Assembly: GCF_025421715.1 (NCBI RefSeq)
Contig: NZ_JAOEFC010000001.1
Location: forward strand, 496,001-560,000
Length of the DNA: 64,000 nucleotides
Reading direction: 5' to 3'
Source of the DNA: Microbacterium festucae
GTDB taxonomy: Bacteria; Actinomycetota; Actinomycetes; Actinomycetales; Microbacteriaceae
Under the pieces are notes generated by a model. That model had not been told where the DNA came from, did not search any database, and was given only the letters and a program-made list of their open reading frames with translations. This document shows, piece by piece, positions 9,271 through 18,741 of the stretch. Within the stretch, counting starts at the first letter, position 1. Every line of letters begins with the position of its first letter. Made by a program: the position numbers and the translations under genes.

Positions 9271-10464
9271 TTACTTCAGGATCTTGGTGACGGTGCCGGC
9301 ACCGACGGTGCGGCCACCCTCACGGATAGCGAAGCCGAGGCCCTCTTCCATGGCGATCGGCTGGATGAGCTCGACCGACATCTCCGTGGTGTCGCCGGGC
9401 ATGACCATCTCGGTGCCCTCGGGCAGCGTGATGACGCCGGTGACGTCGGTGGTGCGGAAGTAGAACTGCGGACGGTAGTTGGTGAAGAACGGGTTGTGAC
9501 GACCGCCCTCCTCCTTCGACAGGATGTACGCGGTGCCGTCGAAGTTGGTGTGCGGGGTGACCGAACCGGGCTTCACGACGACCTGGCCGCGCTCGACGTC
9601 GTCACGCTTGGTGCCGCGCAGGAGCAGACCACAGTTCTCGCCGGCCCAGGCCTCGTCGAGCTGCTTGTGGAACATCTCGATACCGGTGACGATCGTCTTC
9701 TGCGTCGGGCGGATGCCGACGATCTCGACCTCGGAGTTGATCGCGAGGGTGCCGCGCTCGGCGCGACCCGTCACGACCGTGCCACGGCCGGTGATGGTGA
9801 AGACGTCCTCGATGGGCATGAGGAACGGCTTGTCCTTGTCACGCACCGGGTCGGGGATCGACTCGTCGACGGCGTCCATGAGCTCGACGATCTTCTCGAC
9901 CCACTCGGCGTCGCCCTCGAGCGCCTTCAGGCCCGAGACGCGGACGACGGGGGCGTTGTCGCCGTCGAAGTCCTGCGACGAGAGCAGCTCGCGCACCTCG
10001 AGCTCGACGAGCTCCAGGATCTCCTCGTCGTCGACCATGTCCGACTTGTTGAGCGCGACCAGCAGGTAGGGCACGCCGACCTGCTTGGCGAGCAGCACGT
10101 GCTCGCGGGTCTGCGCCATCGGGCCGTCGGTGGCGGCGACCACGAGGATCGCGCCGTCCATCTGGGCCGCACCGGTGATCATGTTCTTGATGTAGTCGGC
10201 GTGACCGGGGGCGTCGACGTGAGCGTAGTGACGCTTCGGGGTCTCGTACTCGACGTGCGAGATGTTGATCGTGATGCCGCGCTGACGCTCCTCGGGAGCG
10301 GAGTCGATCGACGCGAAGTCGCGCTGCACGTTGGTCGCGGACGGGTACTTGTCGGCGAGCACCTTCGAGATCGCCGCGGTGAGCGTCGTCTTGCCGTGGT
10401 CGACGTGACCGATCGTTCCGATGTTCACGTGCGGCTTGGTGCGCTCGAACTTGGCCTTAGCCAC
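9271..10464 (-). CDS. tuf: Elongation factor Tu
   Basis: GTPase that delivers aminoacyl-tRNA to the ribosome. It has 397 residues, full length, starting at a GTG (10464) preceded by GAGGAGG. G-domain motifs: GHVDHGKT (P-loop, about residue 19), RGITI (switch I), DAPGH (switch II), NKSD and the SGL-type G5. The C-terminal barrels end [16 protein letters not shown]. Last gene of the leftward str operon, 148 bp after fusA; the intervening gap holds the fusA terminator hairpin and a possible own promoter, so tuf can probably be expressed independently. Confidence 0.98.
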   Translation of the reverse strand: MAKAKFERTKPHVNIGTIGHVDHGKTTLTAAISKVLADKYPSATNVQRDFASIDSAPEERQRGITINISHVEYETPKRHYAHVDAPGHADYIKNMITGAAQMDGAILVVAATDGPMAQTREHVLLAKQVGVPYLLVALNKSDMVDDEEILELVELEVRELLSSQDFDGDNAPVVRVSGLKALEGDAEWVEKIVELMDAVDESIPDPVRDKDKPFLMPIEDVFTITGRGTVVTGRAERGTLAINSEVEIVGIRPTQKTIVTGIEMFHKQLDEAWAGENCGLLLRGTKRDDVERGQVVVKPGSVTPHTNFDGTAYILSKEEGGRHNPFFTNYRPQFYFRTTDVTGVITLPEGTEMVMPGDTTEMSVELIQPIAMEEGLGFAIREGGRTVGAGTVTKILK

Positions 10465-10538
10465 TGGGTCCTCCTCAGGACGTTCGTGTAGAGGTGCCGG
10501 GCGCTGGATTGCGACCGGTGCTCTACGGGGATGGTGTC

Positions 10539-10544
10539 AGTGTA
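10539..10544 (-). promoter_or_regulatory. Possible -10 element of a tuf promoter
   Basis: TACACT on the minus strand, about 75 bp upstream of the tuf GTG and downstream of the fusA hairpin. No good -35 lies at the expected distance, so it is a weak call. A separate tuf promoter would agree with the presence of a terminator between fusA and tuf. Confidence 0.35.
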
Positions 10545-10570
10545 GTTGACGGTTCTGTATTCAGTTTGGG

Positions 10571-10602
10571 CGGATGCCGGGAGCCGGGGCCCCCGGCATC
10601 CG
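10571..10602 (-). terminator. Hairpin after fusA
   Basis: Perfect 11-bp stem CGGATGCCGGG/CCCGGCATCCG with a 10-nt loop, 11 bp after the fusA stop. It is probably a terminator or attenuator setting the fusA to tuf ratio. Confidence 0.65.
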
Positions 10603-10612
10603 AAGAGCGGAG

Positions 10613-12727
10613 TTACTCGCCCTTGGTCTTCTGGACGATCTCATCCATGACGTTGCGCGGGACCTCGGCGTAGCTGTCGAACTCCATGGAGTAGACGGCG
10701 CGGCCGGAGGTCTTCGAACGCAGGTCGCCGATGTAGCCGAACATCTCGGACAGCGGCACGTTGGCACGGACCACCTTGACGCCGGCGGCGTCCTCCATCG
10801 ACTGGATCTGGCCACGACGCGAGTTCAGGTCGCCGATGACGTCGCCCATGTACTCCTCGGGCGTACGCACCTCGACGGCCATGATCGGCTCGAGGATGAC
10901 CGGGTTCGCGCGGCGGACGGCCTCCTTGAAGCCCATCGAGCCGGCGATCTTGAACGCCATCTCGGACGAGTCGACGTCGTGCGAGGCACCGTCGAGCAGG
11001 ATCGCCTTGACGCCCACCATGGGGTAGCCGGCGAGCACGCCGACGTTCATGGCGTCCTGGAAGCCCTGGTCGGTCGGGCTGATGTACTCGCGCGGGATGC
11101 GGCCACCGGTGACCTTGTTCTCGAACTCGTACGTCTTGTCGGCCGTGACCTCGAGAGGCTCGATCGTGAACTGGATCTTGGCGAACTGGCCCGATCCACC
11201 GGTCTGCTTCTTGTGCGTGTAGTCGTGCTTCTCGACCGACTTGCGGATCGTCTCGCGGTAGGCCACCTGGGGCTTGCCCACGTTGGCCTCGACCTTGAAC
11301 TCGCGCTTCATGCGGTCGACGAGGATGTCGAGGTGCAGCTCGCCCATGCCCTTGATGACGGTCTGACCGGTCTCGGAGTTCTGCTCGACGCGGAACGTCG
11401 GGTCCTCTTCGGCGAGCTTCTGGATCGCAATGCCCAGCTTCTCCTGGTCGGCCTTGGTCTTGGGCTCGATGGCGACCTCGATGACCGGCTCGGGGAAGGT
11501 CATCGACTCGAGCACGACCTGGTTGGCCGAGTCGGACAGGGTGTCACCGGTGGTGGTGTCCTTCAGGCCGATGACGGCGTAGATGTGCCCGGCGGTGACG
11601 GAGTCGACCGGCATCTCCTTGTTGGCGTGCATCTGGAAGATCTTCCCGATGCGCTCCTTCTTGCCCTTGGTGGCGTTGACGACCTGCGCACCCGAGTCGA
11701 GGTGACCCGAGTAGACGCGGATGTAGGTCAGACGACCGAAGAAGGGGTGGGTCACGATCTTGAACGCGAGCGCCGCGAAGGGCTCCTCGCGGTCGGCGTG
11801 ACGCTCGATGATGGTCTCTTCGTTCTTGGGGTCGCGCGCCTCGATGGCGGGGACGTCCAGCGGCGAGGGGAGGTAGTCCACGACCGCGTCGAGCATCGGC
11901 TGCACGCCGCGGTTCTTGAACGCCGAGCCGCAGAGCACGGGGTAGAGCTCGCCGGCGACGGTCATCTTGCGGATGGCGCCCTTGATCTCGGCGATCGAGA
12001 GCTCCTCACCGCCGAAGTACTTCTCGAGCAGCGCCTCGTCGGACTCGGCGACGGTCTCGAGCAGCTTCTCGCGGTACTCGGCGGCCTTGTCGGCGAGGTC
12101 GGCCGGGATCTCCTGGATCTCGTACTTGGCGCCCATGGTGACATCACCCTTGGCGTCGCCGGGCCACACCAGGGCACGCATCTCGACCAGGTCGACGACG
12201 CCGACGAAGTCGCTCTCCGAGCCGATGGGAAGCTGCAGCACGAGCGGCTTGGCCTTCAGGCGGTTGATGATGGTGTCGACGGTGAAGTAGAAGTCGGCGC
12301 CCAGCTTGTCCATCTTGTTGACGAAGCAGATGCGGGGGACGTCGTACTTGTCGGCCTGGCGCCAGACGGTCTCGGACTGGGGCTCCACGCCCTCCTTGCC
12401 GTCGAACACCGCGACCGCGCCGTCGAGGACGCGCAGCGAACGCTCGACCTCGACCGTGAAGTCGACGTGGCCGGGGGTGTCGATGATGTTGATCTGGTTC
12501 TTGTCCCAGAAACAGGTGACGGCGGCGGAGGTGATCGTGATGCCACGCTCCTGCTCCTGCTCCATCCAGTCGGTGGTGGCAGCGCCGTCGTGCGTCTCGC
12601 CGATCTTGTGGTTGACGCCCGTGTAGAACAGGATGCGCTCGGTCGTCGTCGTCTTGCCGGCATCGATGTGGGCCATGATGCCGATGTTGCGGACCTTGTT
12701 GAGGTCGGTGAGCACTTCTTGTGCCAC
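10613..12727 (-). CDS. fusA: Elongation factor G
   Basis: Translocation GTPase. It has 704 residues, full length, with a GTG start (12727). Motifs: [15 protein letters not shown] (P-loop), [13 protein letters not shown] and NKMDKLGAD, then domains II-V ending [11 protein letters not shown]. It follows rpsG after a 72-bp gap that contains a strong hairpin. No second fusA-like gene occurs in the window. Confidence 0.98.
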   Translation of the reverse strand: MAQEVLTDLNKVRNIGIMAHIDAGKTTTTERILFYTGVNHKIGETHDGAATTDWMEQEQERGITITSAAVTCFWDKNQINIIDTPGHVDFTVEVERSLRVLDGAVAVFDGKEGVEPQSETVWRQADKYDVPRICFVNKMDKLGADFYFTVDTIINRLKAKPLVLQLPIGSESDFVGVVDLVEMRALVWPGDAKGDVTMGAKYEIQEIPADLADKAAEYREKLLETVAESDEALLEKYFGGEELSIAEIKGAIRKMTVAGELYPVLCGSAFKNRGVQPMLDAVVDYLPSPLDVPAIEARDPKNEETIIERHADREEPFAALAFKIVTHPFFGRLTYIRVYSGHLDSGAQVVNATKGKKERIGKIFQMHANKEMPVDSVTAGHIYAVIGLKDTTTGDTLSDSANQVVLESMTFPEPVIEVAIEPKTKADQEKLGIAIQKLAEEDPTFRVEQNSETGQTVIKGMGELHLDILVDRMKREFKVEANVGKPQVAYRETIRKSVEKHDYTHKKQTGGSGQFAKIQFTIEPLEVTADKTYEFENKVTGGRIPREYISPTDQGFQDAMNVGVLAGYPMVGVKAILLDGASHDVDSSEMAFKIAGSMGFKEAVRRANPVILEPIMAVEVRTPEEYMGDVIGDLNSRRGQIQSMEDAAGVKVVRANVPLSEMFGYIGDLRSKTSGRAVYSMEFDSYAEVPRNVMDEIVQKTKGE

Positions 12728-12758
12728 GGGGGTTTTCCTCTCGGTGAGATCAAGGGTG

Positions 12759-12789
12759 GATGCGGGGGCCGGGTCGCGGCCCCCGCATC
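12759..12789 (-). other. Intercistronic hairpin between rpsG and fusA
   Basis: 13-bp perfect stem GATGCGGGGGCCG/CGGCCCCCGCATC with a five-base loop, lying 10 bp after the rpsG stop and 31 bp before the fusA start. It could be a partial terminator or an RNase processing barrier inside the str operon. fusA has no obvious separate promoter, so read-through must occur. Confidence 0.6.
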
Positions 12790-12799
12790 ACAGAAGCTG

Positions 12800-13270
12800 T
12801 TACCAGCGGTAGTGCGCGAAGGCGCGGTTCGACTCGGCCATCTTGTGGGTGTCTTCGCGGCGCTTGACCGCGGCACCCAGGCCGTTCGAGGCGTCGAGGA
12901 TCTCGTTCTGCAGACGCTCGGTCATCGTCTTCTCACGACGACCCTTCGCGTAGGAGACGAGCCAGCGCAGCGCGAGCGTGTTCGCGCGGTGCGGCTTGAC
13001 CTCGACGGGCACCTGGTAGGTCGAGCCACCGACGCGGCGCGACTTGACCTCGAGGGTCGGACGGACGTTGTCGAGCGCCTTCTTGAGCGTCGCGACGGCG
13101 TCCTGGCCGTTCTTGGCCTCGACGCCCTTCAGGGCGCCGTAGACGATCGCTTCGGCGATGGACTTCTTGCCATCGACGAGGATCTTGTTCACCAGCTGGG
13201 TGACGATCGGAGCACCGTAGACCGGGTCGTTGACGACGACGCGGCGGGGTGCGGGTCCCTTGCGAGGCAT
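12800..13270 (-). CDS. rpsG: 30S ribosomal protein S7
   Basis: Primary 16S 3'-domain assembly protein at the E site. It has 156 residues: [19 protein letters not shown] start, the [17 protein letters not shown] region, and the end AHYRW. ATG start 5 bp after the rpsL stop. Confidence 0.98.
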   Translation of the reverse strand: MPRKGPAPRRVVVNDPVYGAPIVTQLVNKILVDGKKSIAEAIVYGALKGVEAKNGQDAVATLKKALDNVRPTLEVKSRRVGGSTYQVPVEVKPHRANTLALRWLVSYAKGRREKTMTERLQNEILDASNGLGAAVKRREDTHKMAESNRAFAHYRW

Positions 13271-13275
13271 CTAAC

Positions 13276-13644
13276 TCAACCCTTCTTCGCGCCGTAGCGG
13301 CTACGGGCCTGCTTGCGGTTCTTGACGGCCTGGGTGTCCAGGGCGCCGCGGACGATCTTGTAGCGGACACCCGGGAGGTCCTTCACACGACCGCCGCGCA
13401 CGAGCACCAGCGAGTGCTCCTGCAGGTTGTGGCCCTCGCCGGGGATGTAGGCGGTGACCTCGGTGCCGTTGCGGAGCTTGACACGGGCGACCTTGCGCAT
13501 GGCCGAGTTCGGCTTCTTGGGCGTGGTCGTGTACACGCGGGTGCAGACACCCGCCTGCTGCGGGTTCGCCTTCAGGGCGGGCGCCTTGGTCTTGGTGACC
13601 TTGGGCGAGCGACCCTTGCGAACCAACTGCTGAATGGTTGGCAC
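13276..13644 (-). CDS. rpsL: 30S ribosomal protein S12
   Basis: Decoding-centre protein that controls accuracy. It has 122 residues. The two loops in which streptomycin-resistance changes occur look wild type: [12 protein letters not shown] (Lys at the position equivalent to E. coli 42) and [13 protein letters not shown] (Lys equivalent to 87, followed by the conserved Asp). First gene of the leftward str operon, preceded by AAGGAGAG. Confidence 0.98.
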   Translation of the reverse strand: MPTIQQLVRKGRSPKVTKTKAPALKANPQQAGVCTRVYTTTPKKPNSAMRKVARVKLRNGTEVTAYIPGEGHNLQEHSLVLVRGGRVKDLPGVRYKIVRGALDTQAVKNRKQARSRYGAKKG

Positions 13645-13835
13645 GTTCTCTCCTTCTTGTGCTGCACGGTGACAGCGATGGTGGTTTCACCACAGATCCA
13701 CCGGCGCGGCGATCAGCCGTGCTTTTGATGTGGTGGATATGCCGTGGGGGTGTCCTGTTCGCAGGACCTTCCCGAGTGTGTGCCGCTCCCCCTGTCCGCA
13801 CCGGGGCACGACGCAGGGCGTGCGTGTACGCACAC
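13645..13835 (-). other. 5' leader of the str operon
   Basis: About 190-nt leader between the predicted start and rpsL. It holds a hairpin GTCCTG-CGAA-CAGGAC (minus strand, 13767-13752) and a looser pair of 7-bp arms ATCCACC/GGTGGAT nearer the gene. No leader peptide stands out. Confidence 0.45.
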
Positions 13836-13842
13836 CCGGTCA

Positions 13843-13872
13843 ATGATACCCGGGTTTCCGGAGGTCGGTCAA
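13843..13872 (-). promoter_or_regulatory. Promoter of the str operon (rpsL)
   Basis: TTGACC (13872-13867), an 18-bp spacer, and TATCAT (13848-13843) on the minus strand. This is a close match to the housekeeping consensus, 198 bp upstream of the rpsL start. Confidence 0.75.
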
Positions 13873-13898
13873 ACGCGGCCGATCTTCGCCGCCACGTC

Positions 13899-15605
13899 TC
13901 AGTCGTGCAGCAGGCGGAACTCTTCGTCGCCGAGGAAGAACCGCTCCCCCGCGGCGAGCTCCGTGCCGGGCTCGATCTCGACCTCGTCGCCCATCAGGGT
14001 GCGCACGAGCACGCCGTTGGTCGAGCCGAGATCGGTGATCAGCCAGCGCTCACCGCGCAGCTCGATGCGCGCGTGGGTCTTGGAGACGGTGCGCGCGAGG
14101 TCTTCGACGGCGACGAGCTGCGCGCTCGGGAACCCGGGGTCGGCGGCGGGCCGGCGGCCGAGGATCGCGACGTCGCCGGTGATGGCCACCGGTGCTCCGG
14201 ATGCCGGGATCAGCCGCCACGTCGGAAGCTTGCGGCGCACCATGACGGTCTGGTCGACCTCGTCGTCGCCCGCATCGGCGTCGTCGGCGAGCTCGGCCTC
14301 GCGGCGCTGCTGCGCCGAGACCGCACCGAGGGCCGAGCGCGGGGCGCCGGCGGCCGGCGAGCCGACGACGGCCGAGACCTCGCCCGACAGCTCGGGGAAC
14401 GCGTCGGGGTCGAGGCCCGACCAGCGCGCACGGGTGGCCGCGCGGGTGGCGGGCGGGGCGTCGGCGACGGGCTGCTCCGCCGGGGCGGGCTCCGCCGGCG
14501 CGGGCTCCGCCGCGGCGGGGGCGGGCGGGGTGGCCGCGGCGGGGGCGGGTGAGGCCGGGGCGGCCGCGGCGGGCGGCACCTCGGATGCCGGCACGCTCGA
14601 CGTGCGGGCCGGAGCCGGCGGCGCGGCGGAGGCCGCAGCCGCGGGAGCGGCGGCGGGGGCGGCGGGCGTGCGATCGGCCTCGTCGCCGAGGCGGCGGCCG
14701 GGGACGAACGAGATGACCTCGTCGGCGGGGGCGGGTGCCGGCACGTGGCGGGCTCCCGAGACCGAGGCCGAGCTGGGCGGGAACGGCGACGGCGAGACCG
14801 CCGACACGTCGTCGACCTCGGACGGCCAGCCGGCGATGTCGGGCTCGGCGGCCGGGGCCGGGGTCGCGGCGGGCGCCGGCGCGGCGGCATCCGGGATCTC
14901 GTGCTGCGGCGAGGCCTGCTGCGGCGCGGCGCCGGGGGCGGGAGGCGCCCACGCCTGCGGCGCCGACGAGGCGCCGGTCACGGGCGCCGCGGTGCGGGCG
15001 GGAGCGGCCGGGGCGGCGGGGGCGGCCGCCGCCGTCGGCGTCGAGAGGTCGACGGGGGCGGCGGGAGAGGTGGGGGTGGCCAGGCTCCCGGCGGCGGTGG
15101 CTGCGGCCACGCGCGGGGCCACGACGGGCGGGATGTCGACGAGGCGCGCCGCGGTGGGCGCGGCATCCGCGTCGGGCGTCCGCCCGGCGGGAGGGGCGTC
15201 ACCGGCGGGGCGCACGCCGCGCCACGGCGCCGGGCCGAACCCGAGGATCGAGGCCCACACCACATGCAGGAGCGCCGCCAGCACCGTCATGCCGGGGCCA
15301 TAGCCGTAGCCCTGGTTGATGCGGTGGGCCGAGACGATCAGCAGCACCCAGACCACCAGCAGACCGACCACCGGCACGAACACCAGCAGCACCATCCAGG
15401 GGCTGAAACCGCCCCACCGCAGCAGGGTGGCGAGGTTCAGCAGCGGCACCCAGCCCTTCCACGACGCTTCGCCCATCTTGCGGAACATCGCCGACAGGGC
15501 GAGGGCCAGCCAGATGTACAGGGCGATGCCGATCGCCGTCGACAACAGCACCGTGACGAGCGTGAGCGACCCGTCGAGGGTGGAGGACATGACGGACGTG
15601 GTCAT
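13899..15605 (-). CDS. FHA-domain membrane protein with long Ala/Pro linker
   Basis: 568 residues in three parts. An N-terminal membrane region of about 110 residues has 3-4 hydrophobic helices (including LYIWLALALSAMF and WMVLLVFVPVVGLLVVWVLL) and resembles the DUF5684-type module. A disordered Ala/Pro linker of about 330 residues follows. The last ~110 residues are a forkhead-associated phosphothreonine-binding domain with GRR, SKTHARI and DLGSTNG. FHA domains read Ser/Thr-kinase output, so this protein probably recruits phosphorylated partners to the membrane. The start at ATG 15605 is chosen because TAGGGT lies 7 bp before it; a GTG at 15614 would overlap that element. No kinase gene is adjacent. 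Confidence 0.85.
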   Translation of the reverse strand: MTTSVMSSTLDGSLTLVTVLLSTAIGIALYIWLALALSAMFRKMGEASWKGWVPLLNLATLLRWGGFSPWMVLLVFVPVVGLLVVWVLLIVSAHRINQGYGYGPGMTVLAALLHVVWASILGFGPAPWRGVRPAGDAPPAGRTPDADAAPTAARLVDIPPVVAPRVAAATAAGSLATPTSPAAPVDLSTPTAAAAPAAPAAPARTAAPVTGASSAPQAWAPPAPGAAPQQASPQHEIPDAAAPAPAATPAPAAEPDIAGWPSEVDDVSAVSPSPFPPSSASVSGARHVPAPAPADEVISFVPGRRLGDEADRTPAAPAAAPAAAASAAPPAPARTSSVPASEVPPAAAAPASPAPAAATPPAPAAAEPAPAEPAPAEQPVADAPPATRAATRARWSGLDPDAFPELSGEVSAVVGSPAAGAPRSALGAVSAQQRREAELADDADAGDDEVDQTVMVRRKLPTWRLIPASGAPVAITGDVAILGRRPAADPGFPSAQLVAVEDLARTVSKTHARIELRGERWLITDLGSTNGVLVRTLMGDEVEIEPGTELAAGERFFLGDEEFRLLHD

Positions 15606-15612
15606 GATGTAC

Positions 15613-15618
15613 ACCCTA
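15613..15618 (-). promoter_or_regulatory. -10 element for a leaderless FHA-protein mRNA
   Basis: TAGGGT on the minus strand, 7 bp before ATG 15605. It fits the recurrent leaderless pattern of this window. Confidence 0.5.
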
Positions 15619-15656
15619 GAGGCACCCGCCGGAGCGGCCCGGCAGCGCCGGTGCGC

Positions 15657-16331
15657 TCAGAGCTCGGGAAGGCCCGGGTCTGCTGTGGGATCGAACGGCG
15701 CATCCAGCGACCGGGTGAGCTCGTCGAGCATCGCCGAGATCTGCGGCTCGACGTACTCGGCCACCGCCGACTGGATGCGCAGCCGGTGGTGCAGCAGCAC
15801 CGCGCACACCTCGCGGCCGATCATGTTCGCGTAGTCGTCGGCCAGGCCGACCTCCTGGCGCAGGGCGACCTTCGCCTCCTCGCTCAGCGGCGGCAGGGCC
15901 GGGATGTCGGCATCGACCTCGTCGGCCATGCCGGCGACCGTGAACAGGAACGGGGCGCCGGGCAGCGGATCGGGATCCAGCGGCAGCCCCTCGAACTCGG
16001 GGGCGAGCCCCTCGGCGGGGCGGTAGCTGCGGGCCCGGTTGCGCGCCGCCTGCTGGTCGAGCTCGGCCTGCAGCATCGGCAGGTTGTTGGCGGTGTAATC
16101 GGCCACGGCGTGGTCGACGATCGTCTTGACGCGGATCGACAGCCCGTGCTGCACCCCGTGCGGCACGTCGGAGCCGAGTCCGGCCGCCGAGAGAACCGGC
16201 GACCCGAGGCAGCGACGGCACGGCGCCACCCGGCCGCGGTGCGTGGCCGGCTCCCAGCGCGGCAGCCAGCGCAGCCAGGCGTCGACCGCCTGGCTCACCT
16301 GCGTCTCGAGGGAGCGCTCCACGGCATCCAT
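15657..16331 (-). CDS. Hypothetical cytoplasmic protein with a CxxC pair
   Basis: 224 residues with no signal peptide or membrane segment. A PCRRCLGSP motif at about residue 38 could bind a metal or form a redox pair with further cysteines. The remainder is helical and acidic, with several short Pro-rich turns. The family is not recognised. It lies between the FHA-protein gene and two membrane-protein genes, all read leftward, which suggests a shared envelope-related role but proves none. The ATG start has no clear ribosome binding site. Confidence 0.7.
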   Translation of the reverse strand: MDAVERSLETQVSQAVDAWLRWLPRWEPATHRGRVAPCRRCLGSPVLSAAGLGSDVPHGVQHGLSIRVKTIVDHAVADYTANNLPMLQAELDQQAARNRARSYRPAEGLAPEFEGLPLDPDPLPGAPFLFTVAGMADEVDADIPALPPLSEEAKVALRQEVGLADDYANMIGREVCAVLLHHRLRIQSAVAEYVEPQISAMLDELTRSLDAPFDPTADPGLPEL

Positions 16332-16382
16332 TGTGGTCGCATTCGGGCCGAATCGCGTGGATTCGCGGATGCCGACGCGCGA

Positions 16383-16859
16383 TCACTCGTCGTCGGCGTC
16401 CTCCCAGGGCCACCGCGGACGGTGCGCGCGGGTGCGCACCAGGGCGATCCCGCACCAGGCGGCCACCAGCGCGCAGCCCGCCAGCAGCACGCTGAACCAC
16501 GAGATCGCGAACTGCCCGGCCGCGCCGACGGCCCGCGCCGGGTCGGCCCCCTGCACGAGGGCGCCCACCGCCAGCCCGACGAGGTAGCCGGCCACGGCGG
16601 CCGCGGTCACCCACAGGGCGCTGAGGTAGGTGGGCTGGGGCCGGCGGACGGCCGACCAGAGGGTGGTGGCGAAGCCCACGACGGCCACGGCGGTGCCGAG
16701 TATGCCGGGCAGCTGCCCGAGCCCGGGCGAGCCGATCACCTCGGCGCCGGTGGCCAGACTCGCCAGCCCGAAGCCCGCGATGACGAGGGCGAAGAAGCCG
16801 ACGGTCGCGAAGGCCAGTGCCACCGGGGGTGACACGCCTGCGCGACCGGGAGTCGACAT
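16383..16859 (-). CDS. Four-helix integral membrane protein
   Basis: 158 residues with four predicted transmembrane helices (starting about residues 14, 50, 80 and 118) and a charged C-terminal tail WPWEDADDE. Family not recognised. Only 4 bp separate it from the stop of the upstream 356-residue membrane protein, so the two are very probably cotranscribed and coupled. Confidence 0.75.
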   Translation of the reverse strand: MSTPGRAGVSPPVALAFATVGFFALVIAGFGLASLATGAEVIGSPGLGQLPGILGTAVAVVGFATTLWSAVRRPQPTYLSALWVTAAAVAGYLVGLAVGALVQGADPARAVGAAGQFAISWFSVLLAGCALVAAWCGIALVRTRAHRPRWPWEDADDE

Positions 16860-16863
16860 GGGC

Positions 16864-17934
16864 TCAGAGGCGGTGCAGCTGCGGCCCCGCCTCGAGGGTG
16901 CGCTCGTACTCGCGACGCGCCTCGACGTTGAGCTCGGTCACGCGCTTGCCGCGCGCGGCCGCCCAGGCGCCGAACCAGATCGTGATCTCGCGGCCGAGGA
17001 CGAACGCGATGACCGCGAGCGGGGCCAGCAGCTGGTCCTGCACGAGGTCGGCGCCCTGGCTGGCGGTGAGGGTCCAGAACTGCGCCTGGAAGAGCTGACC
17101 GAGCAGGTGCCCGCCGTAGGCGGCGACGCCCACGAGCAGACCGAAGATCACCCACGAGCCCCAGCGGCCGCGGTTGATGATCGCGCCCAGCAGCCAGAAG
17201 GCGAGGAAGAACACCGCCACCGGCACCCAGAACCACCACGAGGTGACGGCCGAGAGGGCCTCGGCGCCGAGGTCGGCCGTGGTCGCATCGCCGTCGACGA
17301 CACGCAGCACGAGCGCCGCGATGAGGTACAGCACGCCGAACGAGAGCGCGGCCAGCAGGCCGATGGCCCCGGCGGCGCCGCGGTTCCCGCGCAGGCGCGG
17401 GGCTTCGGGCGCCTGCACGAAGATCGGCTGCGGGGTGGAGGCGATGGCGGGCTCGCTGGGCGTGACCGCGGCGGCACCGACTCCGGCTCCGGCCAGGCCG
17501 GCACCGGCCCCGTAGATGGCGGGGTCGAGGTCGCCCGACGATCCGGCGTACGCGGCCTCGGCGGTGTGGGAGGGCTCGTAGACGGCCGTCGGCTCGTCGA
17601 CGACGGGCGCGGCGACGGTCTCGGCGGCGACGGGGGCGTCGGCGGGGCGCTCGTCGTAGGCACGGTCGGCGGCACGGTCGGCGGCCGGCTCGGTCGTGAC
17701 CGGCGGGGCCACGACGGGCTCGGCGGTCACGGGCGCGACAGTGGTGTCGGTGGGGGCGTCGGTGACGGTCTCGTCGCGGACGACGGGCGCGGGCTCGTCG
17801 CGGACGGCGTCACGGGAGGCGGCCTCGGCGTCGGCCAGGCCCGCGTGGGCGCTGCTGACGACGTCGTCGACGCCGGCACCCGCGTCGGTGGACGTGGACT
17901 CCGGGACGGGTTCGCCGTTCTTGTGGTCGCTCAT
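16864..17934 (-). CDS. Membrane protein with long acidic disordered N-terminus
   Basis: 356 residues. Residues 1-180 are low-complexity and rich in Asp, Glu, Thr, Val, Pro and Ala, so probably disordered and cytoplasmic. From about residue 185 there are four or five membrane helices (AIGLLAALSFGVLYLIAALVL, FWVPVAVFFLAFWLLGAII, VIFGLLVGVAAYGG, LAPLAVIAFVLG), and the tail is basic with a possible coiled coil. Family not recognised. ATG at 17934 with GAGGAG eight bases upstream. Confidence 0.75.
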   Translation of the reverse strand: MSDHKNGEPVPESTSTDAGAGVDDVVSSAHAGLADAEAASRDAVRDEPAPVVRDETVTDAPTDTTVAPVTAEPVVAPPVTTEPAADRAADRAYDERPADAPVAAETVAAPVVDEPTAVYEPSHTAEAAYAGSSGDLDPAIYGAGAGLAGAGVGAAAVTPSEPAIASTPQPIFVQAPEAPRLRGNRGAAGAIGLLAALSFGVLYLIAALVLRVVDGDATTADLGAEALSAVTSWWFWVPVAVFFLAFWLLGAIINRGRWGSWVIFGLLVGVAAYGGHLLGQLFQAQFWTLTASQGADLVQDQLLAPLAVIAFVLGREITIWFGAWAAARGKRVTELNVEARREYERTLEAGPQLHRL

Positions 17935-18049
17935 GGCGGCTGCTCCTCACGCGGGGCGCACGCCACCGCAGTGCCGAGCGTAACGCCGGGTCCGCCCCCC
18001 GGGCGGGAGGCGTGCCGACGTGTCACGCGGCTGTGGCCGATCCGGTGCC

Positions 18050-18055
18050 TATCGT
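18050..18055 (+). promoter_or_regulatory. -10 element for a leaderless lipoprotein mRNA
   Basis: TATCGT exactly 6 bp before the ATG at 18062. The GGAGG between them is too close to the ATG to work as a ribosome binding site. Confidence 0.55.
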
Positions 18056-18061
18056 GGAGGC

Positions 18062-18709
18062 ATGACCCGTGTCCGCCCTCACCGTTCGGCCGCCCGCGCG
18101 CGCGGCATCCGCCCGTTGCGCGCCCTGGGGACGGTGACCGTGGGCGCCGCGCTCGTGTTCGGCTTCGCGGCGTGCGCGCCGGAGCCCGACGCCGCCCCCG
18201 CCCCCAGCACGAGCGCCCCGGTCGCGGTGTCGCCCACGGCGGCCGCCGCGGCCCCCGAACTCGCCGCGTTCCCCACCGGACCCTCGACCTCGACGACCGC
18301 CCTCCCCTCCGACTGCCGCGCCATCCTCACCCCGGCGGTGCTGGCCGAGCTCGAGGGCGTCTCGCTCAACGCGCCCGGCATGGGCGGCGGCATCCGCGCC
18401 GACAGCAGCCGCGTGTGCATCTGGGGCGAACCCGGGTCGGTGGGCACGTGGCTGGCGACCGTCATCGGCTACGCCCCCGACCGCGACGCCCGCGACGCCC
18501 TGTACGCCCTCGGCAACGACGGGTACACCTGCTACGAACCGCGCGGCGGGATCCGCTGCGAGAAGACGTGGCAGCATCCGTCGCTGCCGGTGGAGCAGGG
18601 ACGCACGCTCTTCTACCGCGACGGGGTGATCGTCGACACGCAGTACTCGAACCTCGCCCCGAAGGGCTACACCAACGCCGTCATCGCGGCGCTGTGGCCG
18701 GCGGGCTGA
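18062..18709 (+). CDS. Predicted lipoprotein with four conserved cysteines
   Basis: 215 residues. A signal sequence (basic RPHRSAARARGIRPLRA, then VTVGAALVFGF) ends at FAAC, a plausible though non-ideal lipobox, giving Cys about residue 38. A 50-residue Ala/Pro/Thr spacer follows, then a globular domain with cysteines in the contexts DCRAIL, VCIW and GYTCYEPRGGIRC. This matches the cysteine frame of the convergent neighbour at 18732-19325, so the two are likely ancient paralogues with two disulfides. The start at 18062 rather than an upstream GTG is set by the -10 element 6 bp before it. Function unknown. Confidence 0.8.
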   Translation: MTRVRPHRSAARARGIRPLRALGTVTVGAALVFGFAACAPEPDAAPAPSTSAPVAVSPTAAAAAPELAAFPTGPSTSTTALPSDCRAILTPAVLAELEGVSLNAPGMGGGIRADSSRVCIWGEPGSVGTWLATVIGYAPDRDARDALYALGNDGYTCYEPRGGIRCEKTWQHPSLPVEQGRTLFYRDGVIVDTQYSNLAPKGYTNAVIAALWPAG

Positions 18710-18741
18710 GAGCGCCGCAGTCGCGCGGCGTTCAGCCGGCC
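18696..18741. terminator. Bidirectional terminator between convergent paralogues
   Basis: Long stem built from CGCCGC/GCGGCG, then GCTGA/TCAGC, then GGCCG/CGGCC, with small internal bulges and a six-base loop. It overlaps the stop codons of both convergent genes. Confidence 0.6.

Noticed and set aside
10574..13297. 907-codon open frame antisense to fusA and rpsG
   Set aside because: Spans two conserved genes and their spacer with low-complexity translation; not a gene.
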